This document shows positions 43,867 through 51,988 of a stretch of 60,793 nucleotides of DNA, in pieces (position 1 is the stretch's first letter; every line of letters starts with the position of its first letter). Position numbers and translations under genes: made by a program. The notes beneath the pieces were generated by a model. It was not told the DNA's origin. It was given only the letters and a program-made list of their open reading frames with translations, and did no database searches. The stretch comes from Lachnospiraceae bacterium AM48-27BH (GTDB taxonomy: Bacteria; Bacillota; Clostridia; Lachnospirales; Lachnospiraceae): assembly GCA_003478355.1 (NCBI GenBank), contig QUFC01000021.1, positions 1 to 60,793 of the forward strand, written 5' to 3'.

Positions 43867-45105
43867 TTAACAGTATTCAATATGGGAACCCGCCGCCCAT
43901 CCGGTGGACCAGGCGATCTGAAGGTTAAAGCCACCTGTCACCGCATCCAGATCCAGCACTTCTCCGGCAAAATAAAGGCCGGAAACCTTCTTGGATTCCA
44001 TGGTAGTGGGATTAATCTCCTTCACAGAAATACCGCCCTGGGTGATAATAGCTTCTTTGTAATCCCGAAGTCCGGTTAAGGTTACCTGGAATCGTTTTAA
44101 AACAGAAACCAGAGCCGCCCGCTCCTGTTTGGTGATCTCGTTAACCTTTTTATCCGGAGAAATTCCGCTTCGCGCGATCACCACCGGGATCATCTTAGAT
44201 GGCAGCAGATGTGCCAGAGAATTCTTAAACTGTTTATTCAGAAATCCTTCAAAATCCCGCAGAATCCTGGTATCCAGCTGTTCCTCGGTTAAGGCTGGCT
44301 TTAAATCAATCACCAGTTTTAAAGGATGCTTGCGGATGGCTTTTGCTACATAACTGCTGGCACTCAAAAGCACCGGACCACTGACGCCAAAATGAGCAAA
44401 TAACATCTCGCCAAATTCCCGGTAGAGTTCTTTCTTCCCATCGTAGATCACTGCCTCGATGTTCCGTAATGACACTCCCTGAAGACTGCGTACATCATCC
44501 TCTGCCGCTTCAAATGGCACTAAAGCCGGAGACAGCTCTGTCACTGTATGGCCGCATTCTTTTGCAAAATCATAACCATCTCCCGTAGAGCCGGTGGCCT
44601 GATAGGACATGCCTCCCGTTGCCACGATCACAGCATCTGCAAAAACTTTGGTATTATTTTTCTTCAGCCGGATTCCCACACAATGTCCGTCCTCTATCAA
44701 CAGATCCTTCACCTCTGAATGCAGATGGACATCCACATTCAGATCCCGCATCTGACGGCTTAAAGCAGAGATCACATCAGAAGACTTATCCGATACTGGA
44801 AATACCCGGTTCCCGCGCTCCGTCTTTAATGGACAGCCGTTCCGTTCCAGAAGATCCATAATATCCTGGTTGGTGAACCCATAAAAACTACTATATAAAA
44901 AACGGGGATTGGTCACCACGTTCTGCAGCATAGTCTCCATGTCGCAGGCGTTCGTTACATTACAACGGCCCTTTCCGGTAATGTAGACCTTTTTCCCCAG
45001 TTTTTCATTTTTCTCATATAAGTGGACTTCATGTCCGATTCCTGCAGCGGCAATGGCTGCGGCCATGCCGGCCGCGCCTCCGCCTACAATTACAACATTA
45101 CTCAT
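43867..45105 (-). CDS. HI0933/YhiN-family FAD/NAD(P)-dependent flavoprotein
   Basis: The protein has 412 residues. The Rossmann FAD loop VVIVGGGAAGMAAAIAAA opens the chain, followed by LYEKNEKLGKKVYITGKGRCNVTN, the family hallmark. A second nucleotide motif DAVIVATGGMSY lies near residue 160, and the closing VTGGFNLQIAWSTGWAAGS is typical. The substrate is not known for this family (named for HI0933/BaiN-like proteins; some members have been proposed to reduce bile acids). It begins where the VOC gene ends. Confidence 0.9.
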   Translation of the reverse strand: MSNVVIVGGGAAGMAAAIAAAGIGHEVHLYEKNEKLGKKVYITGKGRCNVTNACDMETMLQNVVTNPRFLYSSFYGFTNQDIMDLLERNGCPLKTERGNRVFPVSDKSSDVISALSRQMRDLNVDVHLHSEVKDLLIEDGHCVGIRLKKNNTKVFADAVIVATGGMSYQATGSTGDGYDFAKECGHTVTELSPALVPFEAAEDDVRSLQGVSLRNIEAVIYDGKKELYREFGEMLFAHFGVSGPVLLSASSYVAKAIRKHPLKLVIDLKPALTEEQLDTRILRDFEGFLNKQFKNSLAHLLPSKMIPVVIARSGISPDKKVNEITKQERAALVSVLKRFQVTLTGLRDYKEAIITQGGISVKEINPTTMESKKVSGLYFAGEVLDLDAVTGGFNLQIAWSTGWAAGSHIEYC

Positions 45106-45467
45106 TATTTTACCAGATTTAAGTGGATTGCAAAGCCTGCGATCTCTTTATCTAAGTAAACAAATGTTGTCTTGCCATCTACGACCTTTCTGGTCTCCTC
45201 GATCGGGTTTGCACCACGCTCTTTGAAATACTCAACGGCTTTGTCAACATCGTTTACACCAAAAGCGATATGGCCTACGGTTCCACGTCCGTTTCCTTTC
45301 ATGATCTCAACGAGAGTACCGGCGAATACGGAGCTGTTGCCGTTCTTGGTTGGCAGATCGAAGAACTTTAAGAATTCCTCTGCCCAGCCAAGAGCCTGCT
45401 CTTCACCTGTCGCATTGATTCCTACATGAAGTACCTTCATATCAAATAATTTTGCTGCCTCTTCCAT
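45105..45467 (-). CDS. VOC-superfamily (glyoxalase-like) protein
   Basis: The protein has about 120 residues with two beta-alpha-beta-beta-beta modules. The second carries GHIAFGVNDVDKAVEYFKERG, then a strand pair ending FVYLDKEIAGFAIHLN. The glyoxalase-fold metal site may use the His of GHIAF and Glu near the end, but assignment is uncertain. The start MEEAAKLFDM at 45467 is preferred over MIM at 45473. It is transcribed with the flavoprotein gene. Function is not known; members include isomerases and dioxygenases. Confidence 0.8.
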   Translation of the reverse strand: MEEAAKLFDMKVLHVGINATGEEQALGWAEEFLKFFDLPTKNGNSSVFAGTLVEIMKGNGRGTVGHIAFGVNDVDKAVEYFKERGANPIEETRKVVDGKTTFVYLDKEIAGFAIHLNLVK

Positions 45468-45503
45468 GATCACTTACCTCCAAGTAAATAGTTTTATTTC
45501 CAC

Positions 45504-45636
45504 GTAACTACTCAGTACCTTCATAGTTACGAGCAAAAATCCATTCCAGATCAGCTTCGCTGATGGGATTTTTGCTTTCCAGCCTATGTGCTCTTACGGT
45601 CAGCGCAGCATGTGCGCAGACCTACTGAATAGTTAC
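45504..45636. mobile_element. MITE-like element, about 133 bp
   Basis: The ends GTAACTACTCAGTA (45504-45517) and TACTGAATAGTTAC (45623-45636) are inverted repeats with 13 of 14 matches. Inside, GCAAAAATCC pairs with GGGATTTTTGC around a nested ATCAGC/GCTGAT hairpin. There is no ORF. Partial one-ended copies are at 11387-11415 and 41229-41255. It fills most of the gene-free stretch 45474-45757, which also holds the weak lysC terminator stem near 45720-45750. It suits a non-autonomous mobile or repeat element. Confidence 0.6.
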
Positions 45637-45757
45637 ATTTCCACCACTAATTTACACTATCTTGGTGAGAAATTCAAGTAGCTGGGTTGTGGAAATTTTC
45701 TATTCAATGGAAATCATAACAGGGGCAGCACCTTCCGGCACCGCCCCCGCATTTGAT

Positions 45758-47077
45758 TTACAGTTCAGTTGTGATAAAGATATCATAAATTGCCTTGATG
45801 GCAGCCTCAAAATCAGAGTTTTTCACACCGATGATGATGTTCAGTTCACTGGAGCCCTGGTCGATCATCTTCACATTGACTCTTGCGTGGGCCAGTGCAG
45901 AGAAGATCCGTCCAGAAGTTCCTCGGTTGGCCTTCATGCCCCGTCCAACCACAGCGATCAGCGCCAGATCGGATTCCATCTCTACGAAATCCGGTTCTAC
46001 GGCTCTGTGGATACCGGCGATCACAGACTGCTCAAACTCTTCGAACTCCGACTGATGAACGAAAATAGTCATGGTGTCAATACCAGATGGCATATGTTCA
46101 ATGGAAATTCCATAATTTTCAAAGACCTGAAGCACTTTGCGGCAGAACCCAACCTCTGCATTCATCATGGCTTTCTCAACGTTGATAGAACAGAAGCCCT
46201 TCTTACCAGCAATTCCGGTAATGGTGTATTTTGGCTTTCTGCAGGTACTCTCTACGATCAGAGTTCCCTTGTCCTCCGGCTTGTTGGTATTGCGGATGTT
46301 GATCGGGATTCCCTCTTTACGTACCGGAAAGATGGCATCCTCATGAAGAACGCTTGCGCCCATGTATGCCAGTTCACGAAGCTCTCTGTAGGTGATGGTC
46401 TCGATCACCTCTGGATCTTTGACTACTCTTGGGTCTGTAACCAGGAAACCAGATACATCGGTCCAGTTCTCATACATGTCTGCATGAATGGCCTTTGCCA
46501 CGATGGAACCAGTTACATCAGAACCACCTCTGGAAAATGTCTTAACAGAACCGTCATGCTTGGAACCATAGAAGCCTGGGATAACGGCTCTCTCCACATG
46601 CTCCAGTCTCTCAGCCAGTTCCTTGTTGGTAGTCTCTGGCTCAAATACGCCATGCTCATCAAAGAAGATCACTTCAGCCGGATCGATGAACTCATAACCT
46701 AAGTACTCTGCCATCACCAGACCATTCAGATACTCACCTCTGGAAGCCGCGTAATCTCTGCCGGCCTTCGCCAGAAAATTCTCCTCGATTTTATCAAACT
46801 CGTGATCCAGATTCAGATTCAGATCCAGTCCATCAATGATCTCTTCGTATCTCTTTTTGATCTTCTCCAGGATTTTTTTATAAGCGCTGCCAGATGCTGC
46901 TGCATCGTAGCATTCATATAACAGATCCGTTACTTTCTCGTCTTTGTCGTTTCTCTTACCTGGTGCAGACGGAACCACATAACGTCTGGACTTATCACTG
47001 CGGATGATGTCACCCACCTTTTTAAACTGCTTTGCGCTCGCCAGAGAGCTTCCGCCAAATTTCACTACCTTCTTCAT
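45758..47077 (-). CDS. lysC: Aspartate kinase
   Basis: Aspartokinase starts the Lys/Thr/Met family. The protein has 439 residues with KFGGSSLASAKQFKKV at the N-terminus, VIPGFYGSKHDGSVKTFSRG near residue 185 and SDVTGSIVAKAIHADMYENW; two ACT domains fill the C-terminal 150 residues (ITGIAGKKGFCSINVEKA; VGRGMKANRGTSGRIFSAL), so feedback control by an amino acid is expected. Its consensus promoter is at 47130-47158. The leader is too short for a lysine riboswitch. Confidence 0.94.
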   Translation of the reverse strand: MKKVVKFGGSSLASAKQFKKVGDIIRSDKSRRYVVPSAPGKRNDKDEKVTDLLYECYDAAASGSAYKKILEKIKKRYEEIIDGLDLNLNLDHEFDKIEENFLAKAGRDYAASRGEYLNGLVMAEYLGYEFIDPAEVIFFDEHGVFEPETTNKELAERLEHVERAVIPGFYGSKHDGSVKTFSRGGSDVTGSIVAKAIHADMYENWTDVSGFLVTDPRVVKDPEVIETITYRELRELAYMGASVLHEDAIFPVRKEGIPINIRNTNKPEDKGTLIVESTCRKPKYTITGIAGKKGFCSINVEKAMMNAEVGFCRKVLQVFENYGISIEHMPSGIDTMTIFVHQSEFEEFEQSVIAGIHRAVEPDFVEMESDLALIAVVGRGMKANRGTSGRIFSALAHARVNVKMIDQGSSELNIIIGVKNSDFEAAIKAIYDIFITTEL

Positions 47078-47129
47078 AATCGTATTCTCCTATATCAGCA
47101 TGTCTGTCTTTTGAGACAGTTTTATGTGG

Positions 47130-47158
47130 ATAATACTCCTCTTCTGTTGATCTGTCAA
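47130..47158 (-). promoter_or_regulatory. Promoter of lysC
   Basis: TTGACA (47153-47158) and TATTAT (47130-47135) with a 17-base spacer read leftward. The leader of about 45 bases holds a small CTGTCT/AGACAG hairpin and no recognisable riboswitch. Confidence 0.7.
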
Positions 47159-47200
47159 GCAGTTTTTTTCGTCACAGGCTTACAAGTGTCCGTCTGTGGG

Positions 47201-47788
47201 CTACACCAAGGTTTCCATCTCCACCTGGACTGAGTTTTCGCATGAACGCATAGCCAGAATCGTTTTCTCCATCAGTTCCTCTAACGTCCATCCAAGCTGC
47301 TCTGCTCCCTGCTTGATCACATCACGGGAACAGCCAGCTGCGAACTTCTTATCTTTGAACTTCTTCTTTAAGCTGGAAACCTCCATATCCATCACGCTCT
47401 TGGACGGGCGCATCTTCGCTGCTGCCCCGATCAGTCCCGTCAGTTCGTCTGCAGCAAACAGAACTTTCTCCATCTCATGTTCCGGTACCACATCCACACA
47501 GATACCATAACCATGACTGACGATGGCATGGATCATGTCTTCACCGACACCTGCCTCTCTTAACAGTTCCGGTGCCTTCACACAATGCTGCTCTGGATAT
47601 AGTTCAAAATCAATGTCATGAAGCAGTCCCACCTGTCCCCAGAACTCTTCATCCTCTCCATAGCCCAGTTCCTTCGCATACCATCTCATAGTTCCTTCTA
47701 CCGTCAGTCCATGAAGACGATGAAATGGCTCCTTGTTGTATTTGCAAAGAAGCTCCAATGCCTGAGTTCTTGTCAATGCGCTTTTCAT
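47201..47788 (-). CDS. HD-domain hydrolase
   Basis: The protein has 195 residues. The HD core appears as HRLHGLTVEGTMRW (first His near residue 23), VGLLHDIDFELYPEQH (His-Asp near residue 58) and HAIVSHGYG (near residue 87), a pattern of metal-dependent phosphohydrolases. The C-terminal part, with MRPSKSVMDMEVSSLKKKFK, is typical of a group of small HDIG proteins in Clostridia. The substrate is unknown. It is a single gene; an unclear AT-rich leader precedes it. Confidence 0.85.
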   Translation of the reverse strand: MKSALTRTQALELLCKYNKEPFHRLHGLTVEGTMRWYAKELGYGEDEEFWGQVGLLHDIDFELYPEQHCVKAPELLREAGVGEDMIHAIVSHGYGICVDVVPEHEMEKVLFAADELTGLIGAAAKMRPSKSVMDMEVSSLKKKFKDKKFAAGCSRDVIKQGAEQLGWTLEELMEKTILAMRSCENSVQVEMETLV

Positions 47789-47831
47789 GATGATGTCCTC
47801 CTATGATGTAAATGATGTTGCTGTAAGTAAC

Positions 47832-48791
47832 TTATAATATAATGCCTTGCATCACGCTTATGATCGTATGTTTGATTTTATCATGCAGATATACAGGGTT
47901 TAATTTTGTCTTTTGGTATTGTAAGTAAGTATCTTGGGTTCTTTCAATCAATAATTTTGTAAAGTATCGTTCCCAGCTGAAATAATCTTTACTTTCGATG
48001 TATTCTTCCGGCTCTTGCAAAATCGTTTTTATATCACCATCTGTGACAAGACCCGATTTTAATATCAACCACTCAAAAGATTCTGGAAAATATAAAACAA
48101 TATTCGATTTTCGTTCTGTTATCTCATATAACCGATTCATTTCCGGGCCAATAGCTGCGCCATCCGCTATAACGCAAACCGTTTCTTGGCCAATAGATTG
48201 AAGCTTTGAGAAAATATTGGACTTTCCCCCTGCACTTTCGCACAAAATATTATTTTCTTGGCCGATCGCATTAAAAAATTCATATCCAGAATTGGAATCC
48301 TCCACAATGATTTTATCTGGATGCACCGGAAGATTTTGAAACTTAGAATAGATCTGATACATCTGCTGATATATTTTCCTGGTATTCTGATACTTTCCCG
48401 CTGGATGAATTCCATATATTTCTTCTACACTATATGGAAGTCCGTATAGATTCTCCCTGGTGATCAGTACAAAATAATTACCAGAATCTTTTACACAAGA
48501 TGCAAATTCAACGGTATGAACAAAAACATTTTCTTCATCAATGAAAAATATACTGTTTTCCGTATGTTCTAAAATCAGTTTCCAATTTGAACCTTCCAAA
48601 ATTCTGCACGGCACATCGCAGTTTACTTCAATTCCACTGGAATTACCAAGATTTTCCGCCTGTCTCAGCATATTGATTAAGGTCGTTTTCCCTGTTGCAC
48701 TATCTCCACGGACAATCGTAATATTTCTCTTGATTTCAAATTCATAGTGTAGACGATTATTTTGTACAATAACTCTATGTTTTCCCCTCAT
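47832..48791 (-). CDS. P-loop NTPase of unknown function, partner of DUF4869
   Basis: The protein has 319 residues. VRGDSATGKTTLINML near residue 28 is a clear Walker A, and NSIFFIDEENVF near residue 80 looks like Walker B with an acidic pair. FVLITRENLYGLPYSVEEIYGI is a further conserved block, then VIVEDSNSGYEFFNAIG. I recall homologues in Lachnospiraceae, often mislabelled translation initiation factor 2, next to DUF4869 genes. It starts 9 bases after the DUF4869 stop. It has no nuclease, membrane or DNA-binding signature that I can see. Confidence 0.72.
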   Translation of the reverse strand: MRGKHRVIVQNNRLHYEFEIKRNITIVRGDSATGKTTLINMLRQAENLGNSSGIEVNCDVPCRILEGSNWKLILEHTENSIFFIDEENVFVHTVEFASCVKDSGNYFVLITRENLYGLPYSVEEIYGIHPAGKYQNTRKIYQQMYQIYSKFQNLPVHPDKIIVEDSNSGYEFFNAIGQENNILCESAGGKSNIFSKLQSIGQETVCVIADGAAIGPEMNRLYEITERKSNIVLYFPESFEWLILKSGLVTDGDIKTILQEPEEYIESKDYFSWERYFTKLLIERTQDTYLQYQKTKLNPVYLHDKIKHTIISVMQGIIL

Positions 48792-48800
48792 AGTCCCTAC

Positions 48801-49253
48801 CTATACAAAATTTCCAGCAATCTGGACAAATTCCAACATATTCGTTACGATACTGTCTGTATTTAAGATCTTAATCTGAAATGGCCCATTGCCAAAATTC
48901 ATCACATGCCTCAGATTAATTATCACCTCTTTCTGTTCTCCTAACCGTAAAAGCCACTGAGCACAGTTATCTCCACAGGCCGAAGCATTAAAAACCTTGT
49001 TTCCAGTGTCGTAAGCAATCAATATCAGGGTTTTCACTCCACCAGACAATTCTTTCGGAGATATCGGCCCTAATACCGGACTGTCAATCAGACGAGCGCT
49101 TATTACCTCCGAATGATCCACATCACGGATCATCTGGATGGCAGTTTTATCGGTTAACCATTCGTCCTCATATTGATTATCAAAATAGGTCGGTGGATGA
49201 TAAATGGCATCCTTCATATCTCCCAGATATATATTCAGCACACGTAAATCCAT
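48801..49253 (-). CDS. DUF4869-family protein
   Basis: The protein has 150 residues. Conserved-looking blocks are NQYEDEWLTDKTAIQMIRDVDHSEV (residues about 25-50; only parts are motif), SPVLGPISPKELSGGVKTLI and NASACGDNCAQWLLRL. These match my recollection of DUF4869. It is soluble, without a signal peptide. It is followed closely by the P-loop NTPase gene, and the pair recurs across related genomes from memory. Function is unknown. Confidence 0.68.
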   Translation of the reverse strand: MDLRVLNIYLGDMKDAIYHPPTYFDNQYEDEWLTDKTAIQMIRDVDHSEVISARLIDSPVLGPISPKELSGGVKTLILIAYDTGNKVFNASACGDNCAQWLLRLGEQKEVIINLRHVMNFGNGPFQIKILNTDSIVTNMLEFVQIAGNFV

Positions 49254-49294
49254 CTTTCCATCCAGTTTGTTTTAATGCTGTACGGCACGACAGA

Positions 49295-49338
49295 TAAAAA
49301 AGTGCTACAGCACCATTCACCAAGGCACTGTAGCACTT
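49295..49338 (-). terminator. Terminator of tmRNA
   Basis: AGTGCTACAG (49301-49310) pairs with CTGTAGCACT (49329-49338), extended by GCACC/GGCAC-type pairs. Read leftward it is followed by six T. It lies directly after the tmRNA 3' end. Confidence 0.85.
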
Positions 49339-49342
49339 TAAG

Positions 49343-49679
49343 TGGACCTGACGGGATTTGAACCCGTGTCCAAAAATCAATTCCCTGTTCTTCTACTATC
49401 ATAGTCAGTTCTTTGACATTCCCTCCATGCCCCGGGAACTAACACCCTGAACACTTTAGTAGCTTCATGATACGCCCGCATGCTCAAAGCTTTGCATGTG
49501 TCGTTTCTCACATAGTCGATGCCAGGTTCCTAATGTGTGAGTGCACTAGGGCTGACAGCTGCCATTAGGCAGCGTATGCTAAATTATCTTCAGCGTTTAA
49601 TTTTAATTTTGCCATTTAACCCATCGCATGGGGATAGCTTCACCAGCTGCATGACCCCTGTCGAAACCAGTACAGGCCC
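49343..49679 (-). ncRNA. ssrA: tmRNA (ssrA)
   Basis: The tRNA-like ends pair: 5' GGGCCTG (49679-49673) with CAGGTCC (49350-49344); the T arm GGTTCAAATCC is clear. The 3' CCA is not encoded. The tag reading frame at 49612-49565 encodes AKLKLNAEDNLAYAA then TAA. tmRNA rescues stalled ribosomes with SmpB, whose gene is at 51522. A consensus promoter lies at 49701-49729. Confidence 0.95.
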
Positions 49680-49700
49680 TTACTGGATATTGTAGGAGTT

Positions 49701-49729
49701 ATTCTAGCACAATTTATGCGGCGTGTCAA
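49701..49729 (-). promoter_or_regulatory. Promoter of tmRNA
   Basis: TTGACA (49724-49729) and TAGAAT (49701-49706) with a 17-base spacer read leftward; transcription would start about 15 bases before the mature 5' end, which fits processing by RNase P. Confidence 0.8.
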
Positions 49730-49741
49730 ACCTAAAATTTC

Positions 49742-51525
49742 TCACATTTCTTTTTGTTTTATAAATGTCACCGCCGCCAGAACCGGTGCGCTTACCATCA
49801 GTCCCAGACAATAGCGGGGCAGAATGCAGGGGCCAAATACCAGCGTTGCCCCATAAGCCAGTAAAAATACAGTGCCAAACAGATACGTATACCGCTTCTG
49901 CACCAGCAGATACCAGCCACATAACAGGATCAGCCACAGATAAAAGGATGTATAAAAAATCATGCTGACGCCTGGCAGATACCGGTGCAGGTTCTGATCC
50001 TGGAACCAGGAATAATATGACTGGGCAGCCGGAAGCTTGCTCTGCAATTCCACATGATGCTTCTCGTCAAAGGAAATGGTCATCTTATATTCCATATAGC
50101 AGCTGGAATCGCCGCCCAGATACCAGAGTCCGAAAGTATTATAAAGAGGGGCTTCTATGTATTCTGATGGGAACTGCTTTCCAAGTCGCGCCCACAGTTT
50201 TAAAAACTCTGCTGGTTCATCCCCTACCAGTTCCATGTTCATTCCTTTTTTTACCGGATCTGACAAATAATATCTGTATCGTGTCAGCCAGTCTTTTTCA
50301 AAAAACCGTTCCATCTCCACCCGGTCTTCCTCATCCAACTCATCTGTATGGCGCACATAAACTCTGGCCATCTGCTGCATAGGAAGACTCAGCATCTCAG
50401 CCTTACTTCCTTTAAGCGCATGAAATGTATTTTCAAGACCGGCAAAACCAAGATGGCTTCCAACAATCACCACTGCAATCACAGCACAAACGCCAGCTAG
50501 TGGTTTTATGACTTTTTTCCTGTGTATCCGCCATACCACGATCATGAAAAGTCCTATTTCCATCAAAGCCAGTCCATAGACCATGTTGTTGCGGAACAGA
50601 CAGGCAAGAATTGCCAGAATCACAAAGGCTGCCATTTTCCAGCCTTTGTAAAGCTGTTTCTGGATCTCCATATCACAGATACAGACAAATGTCATTAAAA
50701 ACAGGCATCCAAATACCGTATCCTTCGTGGTACTGATCCCCAGAACCGGAAAGAATGGAAAAAAAGCAAAGAAACAGCCAATCCCGATCCAGATATTTTT
50801 CGGTATCTTCCATTTTGCCAAAAATGTCATGGCAAATGCCATACTGCCTGTCATGATCAGCATCTGGACAATGGAATGCAAAAATAATCCCTTCTGATAA
50901 TCTCCAAAAATCTGATTGCCCAGTTCAATAAGCCAGGACGCAAAAAACGTGTGGATCAGCGGATGGTGTGTAGTATACCCATATCCAAGAAACTGCTGCC
51001 ACTGCCAGCTCATATCATAAGTGTAAAGTCCCGGATAAAATGCCAGAAGCAAGGCACATAAGCCGCCACAAGTACCATCCAGGAAAAGAAAAATATCTTC
51101 GGAAGAGACACACCCATTCCCTTTTCCAAGAAATTCCAGCCTGACAGCCAGTAAAAAAACGGCTCCAGAAGCGCCGCCAGTATCCATACGCAAAAAAACA
51201 AGGCTATAACAGCCATGGCACCGTTCATCGCCAGATCGGTATTTTCCTTTCTCCACAACCAGAGACCCATCATCTCTGTCAGCGCCAGAAATACAGAAAT
51301 CCCATAAGAATAGAAAAACCTCCGTCTGTCCTGTTTCCAGTGCCGGAATGTCTCTGGCAGCCATCGATATGCCACACCAAAGCAGCACAAGGACACCAGA
51401 CCCTTATTAAACTGCAGTCTTCCGTCATATCCGCAGACCCATAACAACAGGCTGACCGCCACCATAAAACTCGCAGCGCCGATCAGCCGAAACCATCGTT
51501 TCATCGATCCATGTCCTCCAATCAA
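49742..51525 (-). CDS. DUF6020-type multi-span membrane protein (frameshifted)
   Basis: Two frames make one protein of about 594 residues with at least twelve hydrophobic helices. The first (51525-51010) ends in [13 protein letters not shown]; the second carries [36 protein letters not shown] and [15 protein letters not shown]. Changing TTC to TTTC at 51047-51048 gives [20 protein letters not shown]. The block with YPG, D and THHP, and a TKD later, recalls GT-C-type glycosyltransferases; DUF6020 is my best label. The start overlaps smpB's stop by 4 bases, so it belongs to the smpB operon. Confidence 0.75.
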
Positions 51526-51986
51526 CGGAATGTCTGCTTAAATTCCCGCTCCACTTCCCTGCGCTGGTCTTTCTTGGCAATATCATCCCGTTTATCGTAC
51601 AGTTTCTTACCTCTTGCCAGTCCGATCTCCACTTTTACCAGGCTTCCTTTAAAATACACCTGAAGAGGGACCAGTGTATAGCCTTTTTCCGCAATCTTTG
51701 CTGCAAGTTTGTTGATCTCGGTCTTATGAAGCAGCAGCTTGCGGACCCTTAACGGATCTTTATTGAAAATATTGCCTTTCTCATATGGGTTAATGTGCAT
51801 TCCATAGATATACACTTCGCCCTTCTCAATGCGGACAAAGGACTCCTTGATGCTGCATTTGCCCATACGGATGGACTTGACCTCGGTTCCAAATAACTCG
51901 ATGCCTGTCTCGTATTTATCATCAATAAAAAAGTCATGATACGCCTTTTTATTATTAGCAATCAGTTTAAAACTCTCTTTTCCCAT
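51522..51986 (-). CDS. smpB: SsrA-binding protein
   Basis: SmpB binds tmRNA and the stalled ribosome. The protein has 154 residues: [62 protein letters not shown] and the basic tail [13 protein letters not shown]. It lies 2 bases after rnr and close to ssrA, the usual trans-translation cluster. Confidence 0.96.
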   Translation of the reverse strand: MGKESFKLIANNKKAYHDFFIDDKYETGIELFGTEVKSIRMGKCSIKESFVRIEKGEVYIYGMHINPYEKGNIFNKDPLRVRKLLLHKTEINKLAAKIAEKGYTLVPLQVYFKGSLVKVEIGLARGKKLYDKRDDIAKKDQRREVEREFKQTFR

Positions 51987-51988
51987 GC

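Noticed and set aside
45662..46702. A 346-codon plus-strand open frame
   Set aside because: It lies opposite lysC, whose kinase and ACT motifs are clear. The antisense frame has no recognisable domain or ribosome site and reflects codon bias.
47078..47129. Lysine riboswitch before lysC
   Set aside because: The leader after the promoter is only about 45 bases and holds just a small hairpin; a lysine riboswitch is about 170 bases.
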